Shown here: positions 33,177-44,719 of the stretch, piece by piece
How positions within the stretch are numbered: the stretch's first letter is position 1
How the letters are laid out: each line of letters opens with the position of its first letter
DNA from: Pelobates cultripes
Lineage: Eukaryota > Chordata > Amphibia > Anura > Pelobatidae
Assembly (NCBI GenBank): GCA_933207985.1
Contig: OW240917.1
Coordinates: 99,535,181-99,599,180, forward strand
Direction: 5' to 3'
DNA length: 64,000 nucleotides
The notes under the pieces: generated by a model
Seen by the model: only the letters and a program-made list of their open reading frames with translations
What the model was told of the DNA's origin: nothing
The model's database searches: none
Made by a program: the position numbers and the translations under genes

Positions 33177-34134
33177 TGTAGCGGAGCTGGTTCAGAAGGT
33201 AATCCACAGTCAAGCACTGAAAAGTAAGGCAATATCCCAAATCTCCCAGTAACCGGACAAAACACAGTTCTGAGAGTCAACTGAAGGCTTTATTCACAGG
33301 CTCCACAATTTATTCAATTCCTCATGCAAGGGCTTTCCTGAGTCCTATCCCAGGGGTATTCCAGGGGTGGACTACGTGGGGAACTTACAGTACAGAGCAT
33401 TTCTCCCATCAGGCACTGCTGCATGAGAGGGATCCTCCTACTGGAATCTACCGTTAAGTGGATTATCCCTCCGTGCAGCAGAACCGGCGATTTATATTAA
33501 AATATATAACTTTTCGAATATTAGGTCTATTTGCACGAATGGACGTTTGGTAGATAGCTGGGGTCTGAGCGCATCATCCGTGAGATTACCGCTCAGATCC
33601 CAGCTAAAACAACCGAACGCCGCACAAAAAACATATTCACCAAAACATACATTTAAAAGACCGATTGATATATGGGGAATAAAATACCGAACGGCCCGGA
33701 ACTCCTGAACTGCCTGGAAGTCCAGCGGTGTTCGCGCCGTTGAGTAGCCGTTTTTAGTACCACGCGCTCGACGACCAAACACCGCTGGAGGAACAAAGGA
33801 TCCAAGATGGACGACCGCCGCATGGTCAGTAGTCGAACGACAGCCACCTAGGAGAGCCTCTAATTACCGATTAATCGGTTAACGAGCGCCACACTTCTCT
33901 CAATGTGTGGGCTATACATGTGGGTCTTATTCGGTTCACGAACGGCCTGCAAAGGTGCTGTTCATGAAACGAAAGGAAATCAGCTATCTGCTTTCGGCAG
34001 ATAGCCAATGCAAGGAATACAATGTTAGGCAATCACAGTCTATACACACAGAAACACACGCATCCTCAAAACAGCACAGGCAACCCTTAAAGCTATAGTC
34101 TTTATATAAGGTCCAAGTGGCTAGGTTTGCCACA
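33177..34134 (-). mobile_element. Solo LTR, copy 3 of the family, inside ERV-B
   Basis: 958 bp starting TGTAGCGGAG (as copy 2) and ending GCCACA. The target duplication is CTTTG (33172-33176) versus CTTGG (34135-34139), four of five matching. AATAAA in minus orientation lies near 33290. The CAGCGGTGTT / AACACCGCTG inverted motif is at about 33722-33786. It postdates ERV-B. Confidence 0.85.
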
Positions 34135-34139
34135 CTTGG

Positions 34140-36017
34140 CTTTTAATATATTTATACCTAAAATAAAACCTTACGACAAGAAATATTAAAATAGGGTAAC
34201 CAGTCTTACTTCTGTCTGTTTTATGCCAGTATAGAGTTAGGGATGATTAAAAGGTCATTAATATTTTAAACAATGTAAATCAATGTAACTCCCGAAGATA
34301 GCCAGTAGGTGGCCCTAGAGTGCTTCCTAAAGTCTAATGAAGCAGATAGACTTTAATTATGGAGACAGGTATGTGGGTGGGGGGACAATAGAGCAGGGGG
34401 AGTGCAAATACCAGCTACACCAGTTTTAGTATGGGAGGAAGAGTAGGGTTTGGGAATCAGATGCAAGGGGGTTGTCCAAACTAGGTGGAATTAAGGCCTT
34501 AGTGGACAAACAGGTTCTAGCTACCATGGACTCCATTGTTCCTCTTAGCACAGCTTGATCCATTTAGCAGTGTTTCAACAATCTGTATACAGAAACTACT
34601 CGTATAGCCCCAGCATATTATTTATAACAATGTTAACCTGCTGTATTAAATATGGATCAAGGATCCACAGGTAACACTGGTTACCAGAACAGGTCGTCCT
34701 CTGCTACACAGAGTATTTTAATCTTTTGTGGGACAGTGTTACACCATAATCACAAACAGCATATTCCTTAGAAAAGTTTTTTTTTTAAAAAAGATACAAG
34801 ACAAAGGACCGTTTGTGAATCAGAAGCACCCATGATTTCAACAGAGCGTCTGATTCAAAGCAGTACAAATATACAAACTGTTTCAACAGTCACATCAGTT
34901 ACCGCGGCACGGTTACTAGGCCCAAACATACACGTACACACACGCACAGGATCCTGACACGCTCAACAATATCATGACGTTGCACACACGAAATTAAATC
35001 AAAAACCCACCAAAGACTATACACTTATCAATGTAACTATTATTCAAACCATATAATTATCCACACTATTAATCCACATAAACTAACCGATCACATAACA
35101 TTTCAACAATTTCGTCCCTACAGTCAGTGGTTATGGTACAGTTAGTTACTATTGTACAGTTTAGACAATTATGGTTTTAAAGTTACAATATCAGTTAGTA
35201 GACATGCAAGGTTAAACAGTAATTTTAGTATTTTTCACGTAATATCAGTAGTTATGGTACAAGTCAGTGGTTATGGTACATGCCAGTGGTTATGGTACCG
35301 TGCGCTATTTTACACTATTCACACAATTTACACATCCGCTAAACGGCAGAGCTCAAGCTTTCTAGGAGGGCATACAATTCACCAATTACAACGTATTTAA
35401 CAACATTTACAGCAAACCCAACTACTCTAATTGGCCAGTACCTCAAGAACTATCGAACTATTTACACCAGGATTCAGTTAGTCTACGCTGTCCAAACACC
35501 ACATATAGCTAGCAGACGGAATGTACACCAGAATCTGCTTAGTCTCGCCGGCCTCCCCGACCTAGCGACCGAAATTTACACCTAGACACGCCAGTCAAAA
35601 CAGGACACTGGTGGCCGGCATAAACTATTTACACCAAGATTTAGCCTGACCCAAACCACCTATATTAGACGGGCTGACTACAGAGTGTCTAATTTCCAGA
35701 TAAGCGGTGCGCCTTTGCTTCTTCCCTCCAGAGGGAGGGGGCAATCCAATAACCGGTTCCAAATATAAAACCCCTTGTGGGCCTACCGCTCTAACGGTAT
35801 CAGTCTTACCTCTTAGTTCCTGGACCTGGGTTCAGACTCATCAATGGGACACCCCTGTACTCACTGCATAGAAGTCGATGATCTCCTAGACAACAGGACA
35901 GTGGCGCCGAGACGAAGGGAGGTCCACGCAGTAGAAGTCCAGGGGTGCAGCTGTGGAGAACATTGGTAAAAAGTTTATCTTCTCAAATCTCTGCGCCAGC
36001 TTCCGTGCGATGAGTTT
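34140..36017 (-). other. ERV-B 5' non-coding region
   Basis: 1.9 kb between the primer site and the solo LTR with no minus-strand frame of 60 codons. It should contain leader and gag N-terminus; either the leader is unusually long or gag has decayed or been replaced. A triplicated GGTTATGGTAC motif occurs at about 35132, 35252 and 35270-35299. Confidence 0.5.
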
Positions 36018-36035
36018 CCCGGACCCAATGCACCA
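36018..36035 (-). promoter_or_regulatory. ERV-B probable primer binding site
   Basis: On the minus strand TGGTGCATTGG directly follows the 5' LTR. The 11 bases equal the 3' end of a tRNA-Gly (CCAATGC acceptor plus ACCA) as I know it; the match breaks after that, so the tRNA is a guess. Confidence 0.5.
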
Positions 36036-36039
36036 AAAA

Positions 36040-36480
36040 TGTTACCGGAGGAATAACAGGAACAAACCGCAGAAGCCACACATAGAGATATGGACACAAG
36101 TCATCAGGAAGTAACAGATCTTTTATTTACACACTAATCGGGTCTCACACTGAACTTGTGTTCAAAAGGTATGAGCCCAGAGCATAGTTTGTACAGGCTA
36201 TTTATTAACAATAACTCCTCCCATTTATAGCTCCACTCACACATACCCTTAGACCAATCACTGAACAGGATATTCAGGATCACGTAATATGGGCAGACCG
36301 TATGACTCCTTTTAAGGACAAAGGAATGTGACTACAGCTGATGCACATGCTCAGAACATTGATGACAGTATCTTAGCTACATGTAACTAACTAACAGATA
36401 CAACAAACACCTGTACTTGTATATGCCACATGGAGATTTCAGGCCTACTAAATTTTGAACCATGTTGAAATCCCATCACA
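36040..36480 (-). repeat. ERV-B 5' LTR
   Basis: Matches 28480-28905. Target duplication GAAT follows at 36481-36484. Confidence 0.93.
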
Positions 36481-36579
36481 GAATTACGGTTGGACAGACA
36501 TATAGCGCAAATGCCAGGTTTTGTTTAAGTTTTGTTTTGTTCACAACATGTACATTTGGCTCAGTCCTTAAGGGGTTAA

Positions 36580-37134
36580 CTGTGCAACTGTCTGATGGGG
36601 TCTAGTATATCAAGCTGTATTCGAGCTTCAAAAAAGTGGTGTTCTTAAAATTTGAACTCAGAACACCATAAACATTCAAGCTATTTTTGTTGTAGTTATG
36701 GCACCAGCCCAGTAAATGCAATTGAAGTTTTTCTTCAACTAAGAAGTTTAACTGAGGTGAATGTTGAATATACTTATCTCTCCAGCATGTTTCTGTCATG
36801 GAAGACATCATTGTATTGCAGTTTAGGCTTTCCCTCCAAAGTGCCTATATGCATGCTTGCTCCTTTATGTCTAACACTAGTCAGACAATTTGTTGGCATG
36901 ATTGTGATGGTAAAAGACAAGTACCGGTACAGCTTTATTGACTAAACTGTGAATTGACAAGAAATGACTAGTAAGTTATCCAAACTGTAAAAAAAGTCTA
37001 ACTCACCTACATTTCCCCTTTTGACTTTTTTTTGCCTAAAATATGCGCAACCTAATAACACTCCTACTCACTTTCACTTGTGAACTAATCAAAGAAAAGT
37101 AAAAGGATACATAATAAGAGACACAAAATGCATT
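36580..37134. other. Downstream flank of MARCHF1, nothing recognised
   Basis: Unique-looking AT-rich sequence. Short frames on both strands (36602-36811, 36652-36945) have no recognisable content. Confidence 0.4.
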
Positions 37135-38630
37135 TTAGGCAACATCCCTTGTTTTTATTTAAAATGCAATACACTGTGAAAATACAGTGTACAAAACATT
37201 TGACATCCATGGTTTAAATTAAAATGTGACCAACACATGTTTCACTGGAAATTTATATAGTGATGTGCTTATGCACTTTTGCTTGTTCCTCGTAACAGGG
37301 ACATTATTAACACTTTTGTATAAAATTTGTCTGCATTGGTGAGATTAAGTAGCATTTTTGAAAGGAGTTATCTCATGTTAAATCCAATCTATGTAGGAAT
37401 ATATCTCGGAATCTATCCTCAAACCATTAAACAACATTGATACACCATACATGTCACATAAATGTGACACATATCACAAACATCTTACATTGGCCCTATT
37501 ACCTTCCTACATCCTACATCTTCTAGACATATATTTCTAATATAATTATGTAATGGTATTTACAAATACACATATATGAATTACAAATGCACTATCCATA
37601 TCTCAATTCCAACGTCATTTAACCGTTTTACACAACATTTTCACATTTTTCCCTCTTCATTACACTTTTCACCCATTTTAGTGGAAGCTTCTTAGCTGTT
37701 CCAGTCCTTAGCAGAATCATTTTCCAAGAGCAATACTGAGCAGTAACGAGTTATGCAGATTTTGCCCCACAAAAGCAATTCCACTCATTGGAAAAAAAAC
37801 AAACATAAAATACCAGCTGTAAGATATTTATAAAATACATTTAAGGACACCAAAAGCTGTGCAGGTAACAGATCAGTTTTAACCAAAACAACAACAACAA
37901 CAACAACTGTACAGATTATTTAAAGTAATTCAATAAGTGCGAAGTTTAATTTTTTTTTAGTGGATATAACATATTTGTTTGCTTGCTTTGGGAAATTGCG
38001 ATGCATTTTAACAAAGGAAAATCTAAATGCATTAATTTATTTTCTAATTCTTTTTAAAATTGCTGAACCGTTTAAAATTGTTAATACACAGTCTATAGAC
38101 AGTTACCTCTACTGTAAACATGTTTTAGGTGACTAATCCACTTAAAAAAAAAAAAAAGCTGTCATTTTTAGAGGACAAATGTGTAGTGCATGTTAATATG
38201 TCATGTAACTCACTCAATGACATTGCATAGACACATCATTCTTCTAGATTATATTTTCTGCTTTTTTGCCTTACATATCATACTGTTTATCTTTTAAAGT
38301 TTTTCTGATTGATGTATGTTCTTTCTTTTCTAATTAGTAACAAATAAAATATGTTAACTCAATTTTTACTTATATTTTGTAATACTCTGTATCTGAGTTG
38401 TTGACCTTTTGAATCCATGCCCTTCTTCTTTAATTCCTATAACCTATCAGAGAATTACATGCGTTTTAGTCTAGTATTACCAGGGGAGCCACAGTTTTTT
38501 TCTCCTGCTCTATTCATTTAGGTGATAGAAAATCCTGGGCCATATATTTACATCTCTTTAGCATGGCTGTCGTTGATTCCATTTCAATTAAATAATTAAG
38601 TACATTTTTTGATGCAAAGTTCTTTTTTAA
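37135..38630 (-). other. Probable MARCHF1 3' UTR
   Basis: Follows the MARCHF1 stop on the minus strand for about 1.5 kb without a recognisable mobile element. A minus-strand AATAAA at 37154-37159 is a plausible poly(A) signal. A (CAA)n run lies near 37888-37906. The end point is inferred. Confidence 0.5.
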
Positions 38631-38929
38631 TCAAACAGGCATTACTTCAGGCACAACTGGTTCAGAACATGATTGTACTGTTGTTGTCTGTAAAGGGGCA
38701 ACCATCACAGGGTCCTTTTGTTCAGTATTTTGGGTATTTGTAGAGTTTTTCTCTTCTAGTTTTTTAGCTGTGTCTGGACAGTTCTGGACAAAAATTACCC
38801 GATTGTATGCCTTCAACCGTCTCCACAACTGCATATAAACTTTACACTGAACATACATGAAGACCAAACCCCCTGTAAATCCAATAGCCACCACCACTAA
38901 CTTTGTCCAAAATGGCCATTCGAGAACAC
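38631..38929 (-). CDS. MARCHF1: MARCHF1 last coding exon (C-terminus)
   Basis: Final exon of a membrane-associated RING-CH E3 ubiquitin ligase, which ubiquitinates cytoplasmic tails of surface proteins such as MHC class II and CD86 and directs them to lysosomes. The exon starts after an acceptor (pyrimidine-rich, ...CATAG) at 38930-38931, entering in the second base of a codon, and reads [17 protein letters not shown] (second transmembrane segment), [18 protein letters not shown] and [18 protein letters not shown], then a variable Ser/Thr-rich tail to TGA at 38631-38633. The PDTAKKLE form fits MARCHF1 better than its paralogue MARCHF8. The frame is intact. The RING-CH domain and first membrane segment lie in exons to the right, beyond the window or not recognised within it. 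Confidence 0.9.
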
Positions 38930-39154
38930 CTATGTGAGAGAAAAAAAATATAATTATAATCAAATCAAACCAACTAATCGCATTTTAAAACCAGATTATA
39001 TACAGTTACACTTTTCCACTAGGCACAGATACTTTTGCACATCTTAGCTGTACTCATGCTATTCATGACCCGAGTTGACTCTTTTCAAACTATTTTTATT
39101 GAAGAATATTTTAAAAATAACCACACACTTATATATACAAAAGGGGGAACTCAC
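38930..39154 (-). other. Start of the last MARCHF1 intron
   Basis: Acceptor side of the intron. No other MARCHF1 exon was identified up to 64000, so the intron appears to be at least 25 kb and filled mostly by mobile elements. Confidence 0.6.
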
Positions 39155-39525
39155 GTCTGATGATTCTAAAAAAAAGACAAAATAATATAGTGCAATATTG
39201 CCGGTATAAACAAAGTACAGATATAATGGATATCAAGTACTCACAAGCCTGGAGCCAAATAATAGCATATGGCTCTCATGGGTAATGTAGAGGGACTTTT
39301 AATAGGATGTCCCTAGCCTTCTTTCAGATGGTCCTTGTATGGTCTTTAGGATTTCTGGAGTAAAGGTGAGCTGGAAAGCTGGGTTCCCATAAAACATACT
39401 TTATTTGATGACATAAAATAAACAAAGTGCACTATGTGCAATAAAATAAAATATAAATAGGTAATTGAAAAAAGTTCAAAGTATTCTTTCCTTATTTTTA
39501 ATTACTTATTATTTAATTATTTTAA

Positions 39526-39597
39526 CCCCTTAAGGACACATGACATGTGTGACATGTCATGATTCCCTTTTATTCCAGAAGTTTGGTCCTTAAGGGG
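39526..39597. mobile_element. 72-bp MITE flanked by TTAA
   Basis: Perfect 12-bp inverted ends CCCCTTAAGGAC / GTCCTTAAGGGG, with TTAA on both sides (39522-39525, 39598-39601). Contains the inner palindrome GACATGTGTGACATGTC. Its ends match those of the large element at 24886-36575. Confidence 0.9.
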
Positions 39598-39624
39598 TTA
39601 ATGTCAGCATTTGATGTAAGTGTA

Positions 39625-39868
39625 TTTAGTAAATAATAATAAAGTATTTAAAGGCACATTCAGATTACTCTGGTTTTCAAGTACCTCCTTGGGATGTTAC
39701 CGTAGCTCAGCCCCAGGGGATGCTACTGTTACCCAATTTAATGGTAACTAATTTTATCTACTTCAGAAGGATGAAGGGCTGAGTCAACCTGGATTTGAAC
39801 CTGCAACCCAAGAGTTGAACAGATTCTACTAATGATGCATTAGTTCACTGAGCTATTTAACCGGCTAA
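39625..39868 (-). repeat. tRNA-derived SINE
   Basis: On the minus strand an A-box-like TAGCTCAGTGAACTAA (about 39840-39855) and a B box GGTTCAAATCC (39791-39801) are spaced as in a tRNA, forming an RNA polymerase III promoter. A non-tRNA body follows (CAGCCCTTCATCCTTCTG, GGTAACAGTAGCATCCC) and a TTTATTATTATT-like tail near 39625-39645. The source tRNA is not identifiable by eye. Confidence 0.75.
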
Positions 39869-40699
39869 ATTAGTCCAATATGGGTACTGCCTGGTGGATT
39901 TGAAAACGCATTTCACCTTATGGTGGGGGCTTCCTCAGTCAGTATATGATGTGGGGGGCCTCCTTGGCATCCTTTTAAATCGTCTCTTGTGGGTACTTCC
40001 AGGTTCGGCTCTCCACACTTGGAACGCATTGTGCGTTCCAATACAAACGTCATGCGTTCGACTTAAGGCGCATGGTTGGCGCCACTGGAATGCATGCCGT
40101 GTGACTTGTGCGTTCCACTGGGGGGATTTTGTGTCACTCTTAATCCAGCAGTGTAGATAAATGGAAACTTAATGCTTTCAGTGCAGATTAGGACTAACAG
40201 TATTCTATTAGGTTTAGATAATATGGTATTAAGTAGAAAGCTAGCTATACTGTCAAAATCCAAATACATTTTGTAGGTAAGAATATTGCTCCTAAATTTA
40301 AAGGAACCATATATACTTAAAAACAGAATGAAAACTCTAGGTAGTAGTAGACTCACCAAAATAAAATTCTATTAAAATATTCAACAAAGAGATATAAGAA
40401 CATTCCATAATACATCTCCTAGTATAGAAATAATAAAAATAAATACAAGAGAGATGAATGATTATATAATATACCATCTAAGCAATGCATCAAGCACCTC
40501 TTACAACACCACAATGTGAGAAAGTGGATAAAAATGGATGAAAATTATTTCTTTAAAATATCCAGTGTTTAATTATAGTGTGAAATCCTACTGTAATATG
40601 CTCTTGAATATAGATTTAGTTAGAAGAAATGACAGACCTCAAAGTCTGAATTTAAGCCGTTAGGGATAAGGGTATCAAAATTGTAAATTAATTTAATTT

Positions 40700-42873
40700 C
40701 TTCTGTTCCTATTTTCCGATTTGTAATCTCCCCCTCTCCAATCTTTCTTAACTAACTTCAGAGGGCAGAAAAACAAATTCTCTGGATTCTGATTGTGCTG
40801 AATCTTAAAATGGTTGGAGACACTATGGGTCTTCAATCCTTTTTAAATATTTCTTACATGCTCTGATATTCTGATGTTTACACATCTGATGGTCCTTCCA
40901 ATTGATAATAAATTACAAGGGCACTTCAATATGTAAATTACCCCTTTTGAGAAGCATGTAAGTTGATCCCTGATGGTATAATCTATATTGATGTATTCAT
41001 TAATATTGATTAGATGTATTTTTTTTACTTTTGGTTGACCTACATGCTAAGCATGTCCCACAGCCATAAAAGCCATTCTTCTGATTCAAAATGTGTCTTG
41101 TTATTTGCTGGCCCTCACTGCTATGGACTAGGGATCTCTTAAGATTGGCAGCACATCTATAAAAAATTTTGGTTGTGTGAATAAAAGATATTTAAAAACT
41201 GGGTCACCTTGTAAAATATACCAATTTTTTTTATTGCCCTTTTTACTTTTCCATTATTGCTATTAAAATTACATATAAAGGGTGCATCTTTTGTGCTCAT
41301 TTTCTGAGTACTTTTATGTTTATAGACCAATAGTTGTTCTCTTGGAATGTTTCTCGCTTCTTCCATTGCTGTTATTAGTTTGGTCTCTTCATTACCTTTT
41401 TCCAGGAATTGCTCTTTTATTTTCATTGCCTGACTTATATAATCATGTTCATTTGAACAATCGCATCTAATTCTTAGAAATTGACGTTAGGTGTGTTATG
41501 AAGTCAGGGTTTATGATGACAGCTGTTCTTTTCGATATACCCAGTGGCGTCTAGTGGTTTAAAAAAATACATTGCTTTTATCTGTTCATCTTGTATAAAA
41601 ATATGAAGGTCTAAAAAATTTATATCTGTTTGACTATGTGTTGTAGTAAGGATAATCCCCCAATCGTTCTCATTTAAAAAAGACAGGAACATCTCTAAAA
41701 GGTCTGTGGGACATTCCAAATTAAAAATAAGTCATCTATGTAACTGCGATAGGACACTAAATTCGACACCCAGGGATGCTCAGAAAATATAAAATTCTCT
41801 TCCCAGTATGCCATGAGTAGGTCGGCATAACTCGGTGCAAATTTTTTGCCCATCGCCGGACCACGAATCTGAGGTAAAAAGTGTCCTGAAACCAAAAAGG
41901 ACTTTCCTTCTCGGTTAATATTGCCTTATCTAAGCCTTTTTTGGATGAATTTCTCGAATTGTCCTTTCACTCTACATGTGGGATTTGAGCTTAGCGTTTG
42001 ATAAGTGCTATTGTCTGAAAGTATTCTTTCGGACTCTTCCATATATTTAATTTTTGAGAGGACTACTACTCCTCCCCCTTTGTCGGCCTGTTTTATAACT
42101 AGATTTTCATTTTGTTGCAACTTTTTGATTTTTTTTTTCTTGTAATGACATGTGTTGAAATTTGTTTAATTTGTTTTACTTTATTTATTTCTCCCATAAC
42201 CATGGTCTTGAACATTTTCATTTCATCAGAGATCATATTTTTGGGGAAAAAATAGATTTCTCTTTTAATTGTGTATGTATATACTCAAGATCCTGTTCTA
42301 TATGTATTGGCTCCTCCTTATTATGGAAGAACTTTTTTAAACACAATTGTCTTATAAATTTGTTCATGTCTATGAAAAATTCAAACTTATTTAATTCAAG
42401 TGTTGGCGAAAATTTTAGGCCTTTTTTGAGGACTCTTATTTCCTCATTAGTTATGGGATGCTCTGCGAGGTTAAAGATTCCTTCTGAACTTATTTATTTC
42501 CTGTCTTCTCCCTGTTTCCTCTCTCTTATTCTATTTTATATTCTGTGGATCTTTGGCGTTTGCCTGGGGATTCCCACGATTTGGGCTTCTCCTGCCATTT
42601 GAGTCTCTCTGTGGTTGGTTTCTTATGAAAAAACAAAGTGGCGGATTCTTGATGATCTCCCAGGTCCCTCGATTCTACTTCTGGAGCTGATGGTCTACTT
42701 TCTCTATTTCTATAGGGAGTTCTGATTTTTCTTACGTCTCTTCTTTGTTCTCTTGTGGGGCTTATTTCAGCAATAGCATTGCTATGAGAGCCATATGCTA
42801 TTATTTGGCTCCAGGTTTGTGAGTACTTGATATCCATAATATCTGTACTTTGTGTGTACCGGCAATACTGCAC
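40700..42873 (-). pseudogene. Penelope-like RT plus GIY-YIG endonuclease, broken
   Basis: Read on the minus strand: N-terminal segment 42526-42873 (basic, ends in SPGKRQR), then NLVIKQADKGGGVVVLS (41926-42120), RGPAMGKKFAPSYADLLMAYWE and YIDDLFLIW (41695-41895), then DINFLDLHIF (41504-41719), a Cys/His linker, and the endonuclease with VIYILKCPCNLL, GRTIR, RISEHVRNI and SVSNHFKIQH (about 40750-40970). The order RT then GIY-YIG identifies Penelope-like elements, which reverse transcribe onto a nicked end. Frameshifts and stops lie between all blocks. Confidence 0.8.
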
Positions 42874-43118
42874 TATATTTTTTTAGAATCATCAGACATG
42901 TGTTCCACCTATTGTATGTGTTTTTGTTAATTCTTTAGAGTGGTATAAGGGGTTGCCACTCAAGTGGTTTGTAGCAGTTACTGCTACCACACATATCCAT
43001 TCACTGTGTATTTCACCTTTTCTACATTAATATTTATATAAAAAAACACTTTTAATGATATGTAAATCACAATGTATGTTATACATGTTATAATATATCA
43101 ACGTATACAAATCGCATA

Positions 43119-44198
43119 CAGTGAGGGAAAAATGTATTTTATCCCCTGCTGATTTTGAACGTTGGTCCACTGACAAAGAAATAATCAGTCTATAATTTTA
43201 ATGGTAGGTGTATTTTAACAGTGAGAGAATAACAAAAATAAATCCAGAAAAACTCATGTCAAAAAAGTTATAAATTGATTTGCGTTTCAATGAGTGAAAA
43301 AGGGTTACTATGCTGTGATCTAATGAACTCCTGCAGTGCCCGCAAGGTCCTTCTACTCAATAAAGCACATGTACAGGCCGTCTGAATCATTCAGATGTTC
43401 ATTGATAAACTTCAGAGGAGAACTGGAGGAAAGTGTTGTGGTCAGATGAGACCAAAATCAAGCTCTTTGGCATCAACTCAACTCGCCGTGTTTGGAGGAG
43501 AAGGAATGCTGCCTATGACCCCAAGAACACCATCCCAACGTCAAACATGGAGGTGGAAACATTATGCTTTAGGGGTCTTTTTTTGCTAAGAGGACAGGAC
43601 AACTGCACCACATCAAAGAGACAATGTACCGACTAATCATGGGTGAGAACCTCCTTTCTTTAGCCAGGGCATTGAAAATGGGTCGTGGATCAGTATTCCA
43701 GCATGACAATGACCCAAAACAGACAGCCAAGGCAACAAAGGAGTGGCTGAAGAAGAAGCAAATTAAGGTCCTGGAGTGGCCTAGCCAGTATCCAGACCTT
43801 AATCCCATAGAAAAACTGTGGAGGGAGATGAAGGTTCAAGTTGCCAAACTTCAGCCTCGAAACCCTAATGACTTGGAAAGGATCTGCAAAGAGGAGTGGG
43901 ACAAAATCCCTCTTGAGATGTGTGCAAACCTGGTGGCCAACTACAAGAAATGTCTGACCTCTGTGAGGGTTTTGGCACCAAGTACTAAGTCGAAGGGGTC
44001 AAATACTTATTTCACTCATTGACATGCAAATCGATTTATAACTTTTTTGACATGCATTTTTCTGGATTTTTTTTATTTTTTTATTCTCTCTCTCACTGTT
44101 AAAATACATTTACCATTAAAATCATAGACTGATAACTTCTTTGTCAGTGGGCAAATGTTCAAATTCAGCAGGGGATCAAATACATTTTTCACTCACCG
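43119..44198 (+). mobile_element. Tc1-like transposon (DD34E type), internally deleted
   Basis: 1080 bp bounded by TA, with ends CAGTGAGGGAAAAATG / CATTTTTCACTCACCG. Similarity between the ends continues with gaps for roughly 200 bases (43119-43310 against 44000-44198), so the inverted repeats are long. The first part of the transposase gene is missing. Confidence 0.9.
43330..44022 (+). pseudogene. Tc1-like transposase C-terminal remnant
   Basis: Encodes the catalytic half only, in several frames. The first Asp lies in the WSDETKIKLFG segment (43433-43480). [16 protein letters not shown] and [12 protein letters not shown] (43624-44022) carry the second Asp and the Glu with 34 residues between them, the classical DD34E spacing. 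The helix-turn-helix half is deleted, which together with frameshifts makes it inactive. This group is common in fish and amphibians. Confidence 0.88.
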
Positions 44199-44200
44199 TA

Positions 44201-44715
44201 TGAGTATTCAATTTATGTATTTAACAAACAAACATCAAAACTGGGGGTAGGAAAGGGGTGGGAGAGGGCATCCATCGTGAAACACAAGTTGTTAATTATT
44301 TTTCTGAGAACATTAGTATCTGAAGATGTTAGGCACAAATATAATGCAGTTATAACTGGTACAATATATCGCATGAAAATTACAATGTTTCCCTTTTATT
44401 TTCCTTATAGTACAATAAATAATCAGAGTCTTTATTCCCTTGTGATCTATTACATTCATCCTAGTAATACCTAAGGTTATCCTGTATTTGAGAAAATTGT
44501 CCAGTAGCTAGCTCTCTCTAACCTTTGTTTTCCCAAAACAGAATTCAATACTTCTTTGATGGAGGGAATCACAGGAGACCTCTAGAGTCTGGGGATGACC
44601 GTGGTAGCAGCAATTAGAATGCGACCAATTATAATCTTATCAATTTGTTCAATATCATCTGGGATTTTTTTTTTAATAATGCCAATTCTAAAAGACAATA
44701 TTGGGATATTAGATT
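44201..44715. other. No recognisable feature
   Basis: Intronic sequence; nothing supported. Confidence 0.4.
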
Positions 44716-44719
44716 TGAC

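Larger units (their letters stand above)
28480..36480 (-). mobile_element. Endogenous retrovirus ERV-B, internally deleted
   Basis: Provirus on the minus strand with LTRs at both ends and an exact 4-bp target duplication GAAT (28476-28479, 36481-36484), typical of gammaretrovirus-like integration. Order in reading direction: 5' LTR, primer site, long non-coding stretch with a solo LTR insertion, capsid C-terminus and nucleocapsid, protease, RT, start of RNase H, then directly env, PPT, 3' LTR. Integrase and most of RNase H are missing. The LTRs differ at about 16 positions plus one ~15-base indel by eye (about 4 percent). Confidence 0.93.
24886..36575. mobile_element. TTAA-bounded palindromic element hosting nested insertions
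   Basis: Left end CCCCTTAAAACCGGAG after TTAA (24882-24885). Right end, read in reverse, CCCCTTAAGGACTGAG before TTAA (36576-36579). The same terminal sequence bounds the 72-bp MITE at 39526-39597. Removing the Tc1-like element and ERV-B leaves about 2.1 kb that is AT-rich and strongly self-complementary. It is possible that the two ends belong to separate copies. No transposase of its own is seen. Confidence 0.4.
39155..42897 (-). mobile_element. Penelope-like element with inverted terminal copies
   Basis: Segment 39155-39279 is the reverse complement of 42784-42897 (about 90 percent by eye), bracketing RT and GIY-YIG coding remnants on the minus strand. Inverted or tandem terminal copies (pLTRs) are characteristic of Penelope-like elements. 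The 3' part (39895-40160) has CpG-rich sequence with a degenerate hammerhead-like motif on the minus strand (CTGAGGA ... GGTGAAATG at 39908-39937). A MITE and a SINE are inserted between 39520 and 39870. Confidence 0.75.

Noticed and set aside
43395..43636. Independent small genes in two overlapping plus frames
   Set aside because: Both are frame-shifted readings of the deleted Tc1-like transposase.
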